The translations under genes were made by a program, and so were the position numbers. A stretch of DNA of 64,000 bases from Mesorhizobium caraganae (GTDB taxonomy: Bacteria; Pseudomonadota; Alphaproteobacteria; Rhizobiales; Rhizobiaceae), in NCBI RefSeq assembly GCF_016836705.1, contig NZ_JAFCGY010000014.1, forward strand, positions 79,607-143,606, in the 5' to 3' direction. How positions within the stretch are numbered: the stretch's first letter is position 1; each line of letters starts with the position of its first letter. Below the pieces are notes generated by a model. That model ran no database searches and was not told where the DNA came from. It saw nothing but the letters and a program-made list of their open reading frames with translations. This document shows, piece by piece, positions 1 through 8,465 of this stretch.

Positions 1-1089
1 CGCCAGGTCATCGAAACCGGTTTGCCGATGATTTATGCCAATCAGATCGGCGGCCAGGATGAGTTGATCTTCGACGGCGCTTCTTTTGCGATCGGCGCCG
101 ACAAGACGCTGGCTTTCCAGATGAGCCAGTTTGAGGAGACTGTCGACATCACCACTTGGAAGCGCACCGATGCCGGCTGGGTCTGCTCGGAAGGGCCGAT
201 GTCGAAAATACCCGAGCGCGAGGAAGCGGACTACCGCGCCTGCATGCTGGGCCTGCGCGACTACGTCAACAAAAACGGCTTCAAGAACGTCGTTCTCGGC
301 CTGTCCGGCGGTATCGATTCGGCGATCTGCGCCGCATTGGCCGTTGATGCGCTCGGCGAGGAGCGGCTACGCGCGGTGATGATGCCCTACCGCTATACCT
401 CGAAGGATTCGCTGAAGGACGCCGAGGACTGCGCCCGCGCGCTTGGCTGCCGCTATGACATCGTGCCGATCTTCGAGCCGGTTGAAGGCTTTCTGCATGC
501 GCTGACGCAGCTCTTCGAAGGCACCAAGGAAGGCATCACCGAAGAAAACCTGCAAAGCCGCGCGCGCGGCACGATCCTGATGGCGATCTCCAACAAGTTC
601 GGCTCGATGGTGGTCACCACCGGCAACAAGAGCGAGATGTCGGTGGGCTATGCCACGCTCTATGGCGACATGAATGGCGGCTTCAACCCGATAAAAGACC
701 TCTACAAGATGCAGGTCTATGCGCTGTCGCGCTGGCGCAATAGCCATGTGCCGCCGGGCGCGCTCGGGCCGTCGGGCGAGGTGATCCCGAAAAACATCAT
801 CGACAAGGCGCCGTCGGCGGAATTGCGCGAGAACCAGACCGACCAGGATTCGCTGCCGCCCTATCCGGTGCTGGACGATATTCTGGAGTGCCTGGTCGAA
901 AACGAGATGGGCGTCGACGACATCGTCGCGCGCGGCCACGACCGGGCGACGGTGACGCGCGTCGAACATTTGCTCTACATTGCCGAATACAAACGCCGGC
1001 AGGCGGCGCCGGGCGTGAAGATCACCCGGAAGAATTTTGGCCGCGACCGCCGTTATCCCATCACCAACCGTTTCAGGGATCGCGGCTAA
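1..1089 (+). CDS. nadE: Glutamine-dependent NAD+ synthetase, C-terminal part (cut by window start)
   Basis: Catalyses the last step of NAD+ synthesis, ATP-dependent amidation of nicotinate adenine dinucleotide. The reading frame is open from base 1, so the N-terminal glutaminase (nitrilase-fold) domain lies mostly outside the window; only its tail, with NQIGGQDELIFDG, is visible. The synthetase domain follows, with the PP-loop motif LSGGIDS at about residue 99 of the visible part and the downstream TTGNKSE motif typical of NadE. 362 residues are visible. It ends with TAA at 1087-1089. Function is from family knowledge; the fragment is convincing. Confidence 0.95.
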   Translation, partial: RQVIETGLPMIYANQIGGQDELIFDGASFAIGADKTLAFQMSQFEETVDITTWKRTDAGWVCSEGPMSKIPEREEADYRACMLGLRDYVNKNGFKNVVLGLSGGIDSAICAALAVDALGEERLRAVMMPYRYTSKDSLKDAEDCARALGCRYDIVPIFEPVEGFLHALTQLFEGTKEGITEENLQSRARGTILMAISNKFGSMVVTTGNKSEMSVGYATLYGDMNGGFNPIKDLYKMQVYALSRWRNSHVPPGALGPSGEVIPKNIIDKAPSAELRENQTDQDSLPPYPVLDDILECLVENEMGVDDIVARGHDRATVTRVEHLLYIAEYKRRQAAPGVKITRKNFGRDRRYPITNRFRDRG

Positions 1090-1232
1090 ATAGCTGATTC
1101 CATTGATAAACCTTTGGACTTGCTTGCTTCAAGAACGGCAAGCTCCGGGCGCGGCATCAGCTTCTGGTACGGCACGCTGGGCAGTCACTGACCGGACCGA
1201 GAGTTCGGCCGCCCTATTCTTTGCGAGGCACC

Positions 1233-1643
1233 ATGCCCGACAGTGAAATCAGCTTCGACATGTCACGGATCGATTTCGGGGCGACCTCCGACCTGTTGAC
1301 GGCGAGCTACTGGGGCAACGGCCGCAGCGATGAGTTTCATCACCGCGCCTTTGCCAATTCGCTTTGCGCCGGCGCCTATCTGGATGGGAATCAAGTCGGT
1401 TTTGGCCGGGCCATCACCGACCGTACGGTGTTTGCCTATCTCGCCGACATCATCATCTGGCCGCAGCATCGCGGCCGGGGCATTGGCTTACAGCTGGTGC
1501 GGGCGCTCATCGATCACCCTGAACTCAGCACGGTCTCGCACTGGAGCCTGTCGACCGGTGATGCACATGGCGTTTATGAGAAGCTGGGCTTCAAGGCATC
1601 CACCGATGGCCGCTACATGCGCCTCGATCGCAACCCGGAATGA
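1233..1643 (+). CDS. GNAT family N-acetyltransferase
   Basis: A 136-residue acetyltransferase of the GNAT fold, predicted to move an acetyl group from acetyl-CoA to an unknown amine. The acetyl-CoA pyrophosphate loop is visible as QHRGRGIG, preceded by the beta-4 strand ADIIIWP and followed by a C-terminal YEKLGFK motif, the usual GNAT order. The ATG at 1233 is preferred over an in-frame TTG at 1221 because a GAGG ribosome-binding site sits just before it. The substrate cannot be deduced. It stands alone between nadE and the ABC exporter. Confidence 0.85.
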   Translation: MPDSEISFDMSRIDFGATSDLLTASYWGNGRSDEFHHRAFANSLCAGAYLDGNQVGFGRAITDRTVFAYLADIIIWPQHRGRGIGLQLVRALIDHPELSTVSHWSLSTGDAHGVYEKLGFKASTDGRYMRLDRNPE

Positions 1644-2031
1644 GGCACACAGGCGAGGGCTTGGCCGCCGTTGTTGCAAAATAACCTCACTGGTTGGACC
1701 AGATCGCTTTGGGCTCTCGCTCGCTCTTGGCGATCCGCAGGGGCGTCTCTATAAGGACCGCTCCGCAATTGTCTTGCGGGAGGTCCGAATGGCAGTATTT
1801 CACATGGTAATGCGAGGCCGCGAAGCCTAGGTCTCACCTGGCGTTCGGGAAGGTTTGCCCTTCGCGCCGATGCCGGGTCGAGTACAGGCCTCTGCCGATG
1901 CCGGTCGCCCACCGATATCTAGGGCGCGCCGCCACCTATGCCGAACCTCCGCAGCCCCGGGCGAATTGCCCAGCGCGGTTTTCAATTTTCGACCTTACCG
2001 GGACCGGGCACGTTTGCGCCCGGATGACATC
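1644..2031. other. Intergenic stretch of 388 bases with no supported gene
   Basis: The frame of the downstream ABC exporter is open back to a TTG at 1855, but the extension (many Pro, Arg and Ala, no domain) looks non-coding and the exporter probably starts at 2032. No hairpin, repeat or RNA gene was recognised here. It presumably holds the exporter promoter. Confidence 0.4.
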
Positions 2032-3837
2032 ATGGCTCGTTTTCGAATCGATCTGCGCGCTGGCGCCTTTCGCAGCGTTCTTGGCTTCACGCTCAGCCAC
2101 TGGCGGTGCCAGCCCTGGCGGCTTTCGCTGATCATGGGCGGCTTCCTGCTGTCGACGCTGGCCGACGTCTTGACGCCGCTCTATTCCGGCCGGCTGGTCG
2201 ATGCCGTCGCCAGCAGTGCGGCGGCCGACGATGTCGCGTGGAATGCGGCGATGGCAGCCTTCTTCGCGCTCATCGGCCTGGCGCTGACCGGCGTGGTGCT
2301 GCGCAACCTCGCCTTCATGGGCATTGTCGAGCTGACGCTCAAGATGATGGCCGACATTGCCGCCGACGCGTTCCACCGCGTGCAGCGCTTCTCCACCGAC
2401 TGGCACGCCAACAGCTTTGCCGGATCGACGGTGCGCAAGGTCACGCGCGGCATGTGGGCGCTCGACCTGCTCAACGATACGATCCTGATCGCGTTGCTGC
2501 CGTCTGTCGCCATGCTGGTCGGCTCGACGCTGCTGCTTGGCTGGTTCTGGCCGCTGATGGGGCTGGTCGTGGCAGTCGGCTCGGTGCTGTTCATCATGGT
2601 GACGGCGCTGCTGTCGCTTGGCTATGTCGCGCCCGCGGCACGGCTCGCCAACACCTGGGACACACGCCTCGGTGGCTCGCTTGCCGATGCGGTGAGCTGC
2701 AACGCCGTGGTCAAGGGCTTTGGTGCCGAGACCCGCGAGGAAACGCGCCTCGCCAAGGTCGTCGCCAAATGGCGGGCGCGCACGCGCCGCACCTGGGTGC
2801 GCGGCACCATCAACGGCACCACGCAAGGCGCCATGTTGCTGGTTCTGCGGACGGCGGTGATCGGTCTGTCGCTGATGCTGTGGACCTGGGGCCAGGCGAG
2901 CGCCGGCGATGTCGCCTTCGTGCTGACCTCGTTCTTCGTGCTGCAGGGCTATCTCAGGGATATCGGCACGCATATCCGCAATTTGCAGCGTTCGATCAAC
3001 GACATGGAGGAACTGGTCGATTTCCAGTCGCAACCGCTTGGCATCGAGGACCGGCCGGGTGCCGGGGCGATCCGGATCACACAGGGGGCTATCGGCTTCG
3101 ACAACGTCACCTTCCACTATGGCAGTCATCGGCTGCCGCTCTACCGCGACTTTTCGGTGGACATTGCGGCCGGTGAACGCGTCGGGCTGGTCGGTCATTC
3201 GGGCTCAGGCAAGACGACCTTCGTCAAGCTGATCCAGCGCCTCTATGACGTCAGCGGCGGCAAGATCCTGATCGACGGCCAGGACATCTCTCAGGTGGCG
3301 CAGGCGTCGCTGCGCGCCCAGATCGCCATCGTCCAGCAGGAGCCGATCCTGTTCCACCGCTCGCTGGCCGAGAACATCGCCTATGCCCGGCCGAACGCCA
3401 CGCAGGCCGAGATCGAGCATGCCGCGACGCTCGCCAGCGCACATGACTTCATCACCAGCCTGCCGAAGGGGTACGGGACGCTGGTCGGTGAACGCGGCGT
3501 GAAACTTTCGGGCGGCGAGCGTCAGCGCGTGGCGATCACGCGTGCCTTCCTGGCGGACGCACGCATCCTGATCCTGGACGAGGCGACATCGAGCCTCGAT
3601 TCGGAATCGGAGGTGCTGATCCAGCAGGCGATGGAGCGGCTGATGGTCGGCCGCACAACGCTGGTCATCGCGCACCGTCTGTCGACGGTGCGGGCGCTGG
3701 ACAGGCTGCTGGTGTTCGATCGCGGCAAGATCGTCGAGGAGGGCTCGCATGACGAGCTGATCCGGCTGAAGGGCGGCATCTACCGCCGCCTGTTCGAGCG
3801 CCAGGCACTGGAACTGACCAAGGGCCTGGTGGTCTGA
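2032..3837 (+). CDS. ABC transporter, fused permease and ATPase (MsbA/exporter type)
   Basis: A 601-residue half-transporter expected to work as an inner-membrane homodimer. About six hydrophobic segments fill residues 30-330. The nucleotide-binding domain then shows Walker A GHSGSGKTT (about 388-396), the signature LSGGERQ (about 492) and Walker B ILILDEATSSLD (about 512-523), followed by the H-loop IAHRLST. This order is that of type IV exporters; the substrate (lipid, drug, peptide) cannot be read from sequence. The ATG at 2032 was chosen over a TTG at 1855 because upstream residues have no domain. A strong hairpin follows the gene. Confidence 0.93.
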   Translation: MARFRIDLRAGAFRSVLGFTLSHWRCQPWRLSLIMGGFLLSTLADVLTPLYSGRLVDAVASSAAADDVAWNAAMAAFFALIGLALTGVVLRNLAFMGIVELTLKMMADIAADAFHRVQRFSTDWHANSFAGSTVRKVTRGMWALDLLNDTILIALLPSVAMLVGSTLLLGWFWPLMGLVVAVGSVLFIMVTALLSLGYVAPAARLANTWDTRLGGSLADAVSCNAVVKGFGAETREETRLAKVVAKWRARTRRTWVRGTINGTTQGAMLLVLRTAVIGLSLMLWTWGQASAGDVAFVLTSFFVLQGYLRDIGTHIRNLQRSINDMEELVDFQSQPLGIEDRPGAGAIRITQGAIGFDNVTFHYGSHRLPLYRDFSVDIAAGERVGLVGHSGSGKTTFVKLIQRLYDVSGGKILIDGQDISQVAQASLRAQIAIVQQEPILFHRSLAENIAYARPNATQAEIEHAATLASAHDFITSLPKGYGTLVGERGVKLSGGERQRVAITRAFLADARILILDEATSSLDSESEVLIQQAMERLMVGRTTLVIAHRLSTVRALDRLLVFDRGKIVEEGSHDELIRLKGGIYRRLFERQALELTKGLVV

Positions 3838-3844
3838 GCTGAAA

Positions 3845-3876
3845 GCAGAGCCCTATCCGAGGGGATAGGGCTCTGC
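3845..3876. terminator. Strong hairpin between convergent genes (bidirectional terminator)
   Basis: A perfect stem of 13-14 base pairs, GCAGAGCCCTATC with its complement at 3864-3876, closes a four-base loop. It lies between the stop codons of the ABC exporter (+) and the GFA-family gene (-). The flanking T run is weak (TTGGTTC), so Rho-independent termination is inferred mainly from stem strength and position. Confidence 0.75.
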
Positions 3877-3881
3877 TTGGT

Positions 3882-4295
3882 TCATCCAGGCATTCTCTCG
3901 AATGGTTGGAGCACGGGATCGATCGTATCCCAGGCGTGGCCCCGAACGGTGTATGTGACCGCCTGCGGGTTGAACTGGCCGGGATCGTCGAGGCTGGTGG
4001 CGTGGATAGCCGTCACCTCCGGCATGGCGACGAAGGTCAGGTAGAGCGGCGTGCCGCAGGTCGGGCAGAAGGCCTGGATTTTCTCGTTTCCGCTGTCTGC
4101 GATCATCCGCCAGGTGCTCGGCTGGCCGCTGATCTCAACGTCAGCGCGCCGGCCGAAGGTCACATAGGAGCCATGGCCCGTGCCGCTCCGCTTCTGGCAG
4201 TCGAGGCATTGGCAATGGTTCTGAAAGATCGGCTCGCCGCTCGCCTCATAGCGGATCGCGCCGCAGGCGCAGCCGCCGGTAAAGTGCCCGGTCAT
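3882..4295 (-). CDS. GFA/CENP-V family zinc-binding protein
   Basis: A 137-residue protein of the glutathione-dependent formaldehyde-activating enzyme (GFA, formerly DUF636) family. All three zinc-ligand clusters are present: CACG near the N-terminus, CQCLDCQ around residue 29, and CPTCGTPL around residue 77. Family members bind structural and functional zinc; a role in formaldehyde handling is proven for few, so the reaction here is unknown. It points toward the ABC exporter and is not clearly part of the ArsR pair upstream, although it lies only 26 bases beyond it and could be cotranscribed. Confidence 0.9.
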   Translation of the reverse strand: MTGHFTGGCACGAIRYEASGEPIFQNHCQCLDCQKRSGTGHGSYVTFGRRADVEISGQPSTWRMIADSGNEKIQAFCPTCGTPLYLTFVAMPEVTAIHATSLDDPGQFNPQAVTYTVRGHAWDTIDPVLQPFERMPG

Positions 4296-4321
4296 TGTGG
4301 TTCTCCTGCTGGAAACTTGCT

Positions 4322-4786
4322 TCAGGCCGATTTCGGTTTGGCGAACAGGTCGATTCCGCTGCCGGTTTCGAGGAAGGATTTCATGCTGGACAGCACGGCC
4401 GGCCAGCCCTGGCTGATGCCCTTGGCCATGCCGCTGCCGGCTTCGAGTTCGTCATGGGTAACGGTGAGCCGGACCATGGCGTCATATTCCTCGATGGCGA
4501 AGGTCACCCGGCTTTGTTTGGTCGGGTCATCGGCTTGGGACGCGTTGGCCCAGGTCATGACCAGACGGGTCGGCGGCGAGATCTCGACCACCTTGCCGAC
4601 GAGTTCGACGGTGCGCTCGTCATTGGCGCGGATGTGTTCCCATTTCGAGCCGGGCTTCCAGTCGGAGACGTTCTCGTGGGCCCAATAGCGCTTGGCGATA
4701 TCGGGCTTGGTGATGGCCTCGAACACCTTTTGCGGCGTCGAGCGGATGTAGGTCACATAGACAAAACTGGTGGTTTCCCGGGTCAT
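4322..4786 (-). CDS. AHSA1/SRPBCC domain protein
   Basis: A 154-residue member of the START/SRPBCC superfamily (AHSA1, activator of Hsp90 ATPase homologue 1-like), forming a hydrophobic ligand pocket. Typical landmarks are the N-terminal strand plus ST-PQKVFEAIT helix, the FAIEEYD strand, and the C-terminal GWPAVLSSMKSFLETG helix. Its ATG overlaps the end of the ArsR gene by four bases (ATGA at 4783-4786), so the two are translationally coupled. ArsR-AHSA1 pairs are widespread in proteobacteria; the ligand is unknown. Confidence 0.9.
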   Translation of the reverse strand: MTRETTSFVYVTYIRSTPQKVFEAITKPDIAKRYWAHENVSDWKPGSKWEHIRANDERTVELVGKVVEISPPTRLVMTWANASQADDPTKQSRVTFAIEEYDAMVRLTVTHDELEAGSGMAKGISQGWPAVLSSMKSFLETGSGIDLFAKPKSA

Positions 4787-5103
4787 TGGTTGTCTCCTTC
4801 GAGTTCCTGTTTCAAGTCGTGCAGCAGGCTCAGCCGCTGCCGTTCGAACTTGCGCACCCACCGCTCGTAGACTTCGTGCAGCGGCACGGGGTTGATGAAA
4901 TGCAGCTTTTCGCGGCCACGCTTGACCGTGCTGATCAGATTGGCCGCCTCCAACAAGTCGATGTGCTGCGTCGCGGATTGCCTCGCCATGTCGAGGTTCT
5001 CGCAAAGCTGGCCCAGCGTCTGTCCGTTCTTCTCGCACAGAAGATCGAGCAGCTTCCTGCGTGTCGGGTCGCCCAGCGCTTTGAAAACCTTGTCGGCGTC
5101 CAT
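4783..5103 (-). CDS. ArsR family winged-helix transcriptional regulator
   Basis: A 106-residue DNA-binding regulator. The core is a winged helix: ALGDPTRRKLLDLL opens the domain, the recognition helix is around ARQSATQHIDLLE, and the wing around KRGREKLHF. No CxC metal site of the ArsR/SmtB sensor class is present, so it is probably of the metal-independent subgroup that partners AHSA1 proteins. The ATG at 5103 was chosen; an in-frame GTG at 5112 is possible. A perfect 9-bp inverted repeat lies just upstream, suggesting autoregulation of the pair. Confidence 0.9.
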   Translation of the reverse strand: MDADKVFKALGDPTRRKLLDLLCEKNGQTLGQLCENLDMARQSATQHIDLLEAANLISTVKRGREKLHFINPVPLHEVYERWVRKFERQRLSLLHDLKQELEGDNQ

Positions 5104-5130
5104 CGGTCTCACTCATCTTGCAGTCACAAT

Positions 5131-5150
5131 ATGCAGGTAAATACCTGCAT
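5131..5150. promoter_or_regulatory. Palindromic operator candidate for the ArsR-AHSA1 operon
   Basis: ATGCAGGTA-AA-TACCTGCAT is an inverted repeat with perfect nine-base arms and a two-base spacer, 27 bases upstream of the ArsR start codon. Size and position fit a dimeric winged-helix repressor. Function is inferred. Confidence 0.6.
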
Positions 5151-5307
5151 GTCAACTCGCAACCAATCGTAACCCGGAAGGGGGAGGGATCCGTCGATGT
5201 CAGATGGAGTCGGATCGGTGCCGCCACAGGCGAAACATCGAATGGAATCAATGGGCAAGACCCCATACTGGCGCATGGGAATACGGCACGGCCGCTGTGG
5301 AGTCGTG

Positions 5308-5805
5308 CTAGGTTTTAACGACGAATTTGTCCGGATCGGCGCAGAAATGTGCGATGATCTGGCAAAGATCCGGCTCGTTGATCATGCGCACGGCCTCGGC
5401 AGCATTGACCCATTTGCGGGTGCGCGCGCGCTTTTCCTTCCAGCGGTCGGAGACGCGCTCGACCTGCATTGGAAACACCAGCACTTCGCAAGGCACTTCC
5501 TCGCCGGACGCCAATGCCTTGGCGTAGAAGTAACGGCCTGCCTCGAAATGAGAGATCTTGCCGCGCAATCCGGCTTCCTCGCCGGCCTCGCGCGCCGCGG
5601 CCTCGCAGAGCGGTTCCCTGGCCTCGGGCCAGCCCTTGGGCAGCACCCAGCGGCCGGTGTCGCGGCTGGTGATCAGCATGATTTCGATGCCGTTTTCGGT
5701 GGTGCGCCAGGGCAGCGCGGCAACTTGCAGACGGCACGGCGCGGTGCCGAAGAGTCGCCGGACCCTGTCGGCCATATGGCTGTGCGTCGTTGGTCTCGTC
5801 AGCAT
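5308..5805 (-). CDS. Nudix hydrolase
   Basis: A 165-residue Nudix-fold pyrophosphohydrolase. The Nudix box is visible around residues 58-80: it begins GWPEARE and ends REAGEEAGL, matching the G-x5-E-x7-REUxEExGU pattern with all metal-binding glutamates. The surrounding LPKGWPE and the preceding RWVL strand resemble diadenosine/diphosphoinositol polyphosphate-type Nudix enzymes of alphaproteobacteria, but the substrate is not settled. The start at 5805 is the first ATG; a second one at 5775 is possible. Confidence 0.9.
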   Translation of the reverse strand: MLTRPTTHSHMADRVRRLFGTAPCRLQVAALPWRTTENGIEIMLITSRDTGRWVLPKGWPEAREPLCEAAAREAGEEAGLRGKISHFEAGRYFYAKALASGEEVPCEVLVFPMQVERVSDRWKEKRARTRKWVNAAEAVRMINEPDLCQIIAHFCADPDKFVVKT

Positions 5806-6012
5806 CGGAGAAGCTACCCCAGCCCTCAGAATCGTTTGCCGTCACACGAATCTTACGGCGAAGTGTAAGTCATAAAAGTAAAAAACGTCACACCAACCCG
5901 TCGAAATCCGCCAACAGGTGTCGATTCAACAGAATATTGTGTCTTGCGGTGCCAGTTTCCACGGCAAACCGCGCGGGCCTTGCCACTGGGGCGGATAAAG
6001 GGGTGCTGCGAA

Positions 6013-6513
6013 TCAGCCGGCGTGATCGTCGGCGATCGGCTTCTGGTAGGTAAAACCCATATCCCAGGGAAAGTAGATCCAGGTGTCCTGGCTGACTTCG
6101 GTGACAAAGGTGTCGACCAAAGGCCGGCCTTTCGGCTTGGCGTAGACGGTGGCGAAATGCGCCTTGGGCATCATGGCGCGCACGATGCCGGCCGTCTTGC
6201 CGGTGTCGGTGAGGTCGTCGATGATCAGCACGCCGACGCCGTCATCGGTGAGCAGGGCGGGCGTGATCTCCTTCAGCACCTGCAACTGCCCCTGGCTGGT
6301 GTAGTCGTGGTAGGAGGCCACGCAGACCGTCTCGATGACGCGAATACCGAGTTCGCGCGAGATGATGGCGGCGGGAACCAGTCCGCCACGGGTGATGCAG
6401 ACAATGGCTTTCCACTGACCCTTGTTGGCGCCGGCTAGCCGCCAGGCGAGCGCACGGGCATCACGATGGAACTGGTCCCAGGAGACCGGAAAGGCTTTTT
6501 CAGGAAGAGACAT
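6013..6513 (-). CDS. gpt: Xanthine phosphoribosyltransferase
   Basis: Transfers phosphoribose from PRPP to xanthine (and often guanine) in purine salvage. The 166-residue protein carries the PRPP-binding loop VLIIDDLTDTGKT (about residues 95-107), the N-terminal ITRGGLVPA loop, and the C-terminal YFPWDMG hood motif that stacks the base in Gpt-type enzymes. Length is close to the family norm of about 150-165. Start ATG at 6513; the gene stands alone. Confidence 0.9.
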   Translation of the reverse strand: MSLPEKAFPVSWDQFHRDARALAWRLAGANKGQWKAIVCITRGGLVPAAIISRELGIRVIETVCVASYHDYTSQGQLQVLKEITPALLTDDGVGVLIIDDLTDTGKTAGIVRAMMPKAHFATVYAKPKGRPLVDTFVTEVSQDTWIYFPWDMGFTYQKPIADDHAG

Positions 6514-6619
6514 GGTCGCGCACTCCGCAGGGCGCGCAAGCCGCGCGCAGTCACGATGGAATGCGCGCGGAATTAGCTGGAAAGCCTTGGTCTTGGCAAG
6601 GGCCGCATCGATTGTAGGC

Positions 6620-7453
6620 TTAGCGCGACAGGAACGCCGCCACCGGCACGGTGCGCAACACGGTTCGCGTGACGCCGCCGAACAAAAGCTGGCGCAGCCA
6701 GGAATGGCTGTAGGCGCCGAGCACCAGAAGGTCGGCGCCGGTTTCTGCGATCCGTGTCTGGATGACGTCATCGATCGAGGCATTGCCCGACTGCTGCACC
6801 GAAACACTGACGGTGGCGCCATGCCGGGAGAGCGCCGCGGCGATCTCCGCGCCGGCTGCCTCCGGATTGTCGTCCAGTGTATCCGGCGGATCGATAACCA
6901 GAATATCGGTCTTCTCGGCCTCGATGATGAAGGGCAGCGCGTCGAAGGCGGCGCGGGCGGCTTCCTTGCTGCCATTCCAGGCCAGCAGCACATGTTTGAA
7001 TGTTGTGACGAGTGGACCCTCATGCGGCACCACCAGCACCGGCCGGCCGGCATCATAGACCAGCGTGTCGACATCGGCGCTCGGATCGCCGCCGGTCTCG
7101 CGCTGCGCGGCGATGATCAAATCGGCGGCGCGTACGCTGGAAATGCCGGTCAGTGCGCTGTCGCCGGAAAAGCTCTCGAGGCTGCGCCATTCGAAGGAAA
7201 GGCCAGTTTTTTCGATCCGCCCGAGGAAAAGCGCCTGCAGTTTTTCGGCGCGCTCGCGATTCATGTCGGCGGAGACTTGCAGGAACTCGGTGTCGGGAAA
7301 GCCGGTGGCGGAAGTGTAGGGCACGGGCAGCGCTTCGGCATGAATGCCGATGAGATGGCTTTCAAACCGGTCGGCAAGCGGAATGGCGCAGTCGAGCACG
7401 CGCTCGGCATCCTGTTCGTTCTGCAATATGGCGACGATGGTCTTGAAGCGCAT
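6620..7453 (-). CDS. Universal stress protein, two Usp domains
   Basis: A 277-residue UspA-superfamily protein with two tandem Usp folds. The C-terminal half (from about residue 150, FKHVLLAWNGSKEA) has the ATP-binding signature, starting GAYSHSW and ending GGVTRTVL, near residues 250-270, while the N-terminal half (FKTIVAILQNEQDAERVL) lacks a clear one. Such proteins respond to starvation and redox stress in the cytoplasm. No operon partner is visible. Confidence 0.88.
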   Translation of the reverse strand: MRFKTIVAILQNEQDAERVLDCAIPLADRFESHLIGIHAEALPVPYTSATGFPDTEFLQVSADMNRERAEKLQALFLGRIEKTGLSFEWRSLESFSGDSALTGISSVRAADLIIAAQRETGGDPSADVDTLVYDAGRPVLVVPHEGPLVTTFKHVLLAWNGSKEAARAAFDALPFIIEAEKTDILVIDPPDTLDDNPEAAGAEIAAALSRHGATVSVSVQQSGNASIDDVIQTRIAETGADLLVLGAYSHSWLRQLLFGGVTRTVLRTVPVAAFLSR

Positions 7454-7553
7454 CGGAATCCCTCAAATCTGTCGGCGCCTGATGCGCCCGAAGGAAAACG
7501 TCAGAGTATGGCGCTTGGTTCCGGCTCGGCGATGGGGGCCGCGAACCCCAAGG

Positions 7554-8294
7554 TCAATTGGCGGCGGTGAAGCCGGCCACCATCCCCTCGACATCCGCGC
7601 GTGCCGAATCCAGCGCCTCCTGGCTGCGGGCGCGCACGACCAGCTCCGTCCAGAATTTGCCGTCGCCATATTTCGGGTAGGAACCGATGATCGTGTCGGG
7701 ATGCGCCTTTTGGATGTCGCCCAAGGGACCACCGATCAGGCCTTCGCCGAACGGGCAATGGACGGTGGCCGACAGCATCTTGGTGCCGGCCTTCAGTGTC
7801 GGCACGACATTGTCGAGCATGGCCTGGAAGATCGCCGGCACGCCGGCCATGACATGGACATTGCCGATGCGAAAGCCGGGCGCGACGGAGACCGGGTTGT
7901 CGATATGGTCGGCGCCGCGCGGCATGCGTGCCATGCGCTTGCGCGCCTCGGTGTATTCGATGCCGCGCGCGGCATAGCTCTCGCCCAGCATGGCATAGGC
8001 CTTGGCGTCGTATTCGCACGGCACGCCAAAGGCCTTGGAGACCGAATCGGCAGTGATGTCGTCATGCGTCGGGCCGATCCCGCCGGTGGTGAAGACATAG
8101 GTGTAGCGGGCACGCACGGCATTCACCGCAGCTATGATCTCGTCCTCCTCGTCGGGAACGATGCGCACTTCCTTCAGATCGATGCCGATGGCCGTCATGA
8201 TGTCGGCGAGATGGCCGATGTTCCTGTCCTTGGTGCGGCCGGACAGAATCTCGTCGCCGATGACGAGCATGGCGGCAGTGACGATTTCAGGCAT
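7554..8294 (-). CDS. MoCF-domain protein (CinA N-terminal-like)
   Basis: A 246-residue protein with the MoaB/Mog (molybdopterin-binding) fold as found in the N-terminal half of CinA. Visible motifs are VIGDEILSGR near the start, TTGGIGPTHDD at about residues 69-79, and the NPVSVAPGF and MAGVP segments of the CinA/COG1058 family. The C-terminal nicotinamide-nucleotide amidase domain of full CinA is absent, which is the normal short alphaproteobacterial form. The exact reaction is uncertain; related proteins act in nucleotide pyrophosphate cleavage or molybdopterin binding. Confidence 0.87.
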   Translation of the reverse strand: MPEIVTAAMLVIGDEILSGRTKDRNIGHLADIMTAIGIDLKEVRIVPDEEDEIIAAVNAVRARYTYVFTTGGIGPTHDDITADSVSKAFGVPCEYDAKAYAMLGESYAARGIEYTEARKRMARMPRGADHIDNPVSVAPGFRIGNVHVMAGVPAIFQAMLDNVVPTLKAGTKMLSATVHCPFGEGLIGGPLGDIQKAHPDTIIGSYPKYGDGKFWTELVVRARSQEALDSARADVEGMVAGFTAAN

Positions 8295-8465
8295 GGAAGG
8301 CTCCGGTGGAAGGTGCCTCAGGGCAGACGGATCGCCTCGGCAGACAAGACCGCCTGAGATAGCGCGACATGGGACGGGCGGCAATGCCGTCAGAAGCCGG
8401 CAGGCTGCCTTGCCGTGCGTCCGGCGGTGGGTGATGGTGCGCGCCGGTCCGCTCTCGGGTGAAAC

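Noticed and set aside
1936..3198. Long open frame of about 420 codons on the minus strand opposite the ABC exporter
   Set aside because: Composition rich in His, Arg and Gln with no domain, fully antisense to a clear gene; a typical GC-rich shadow.
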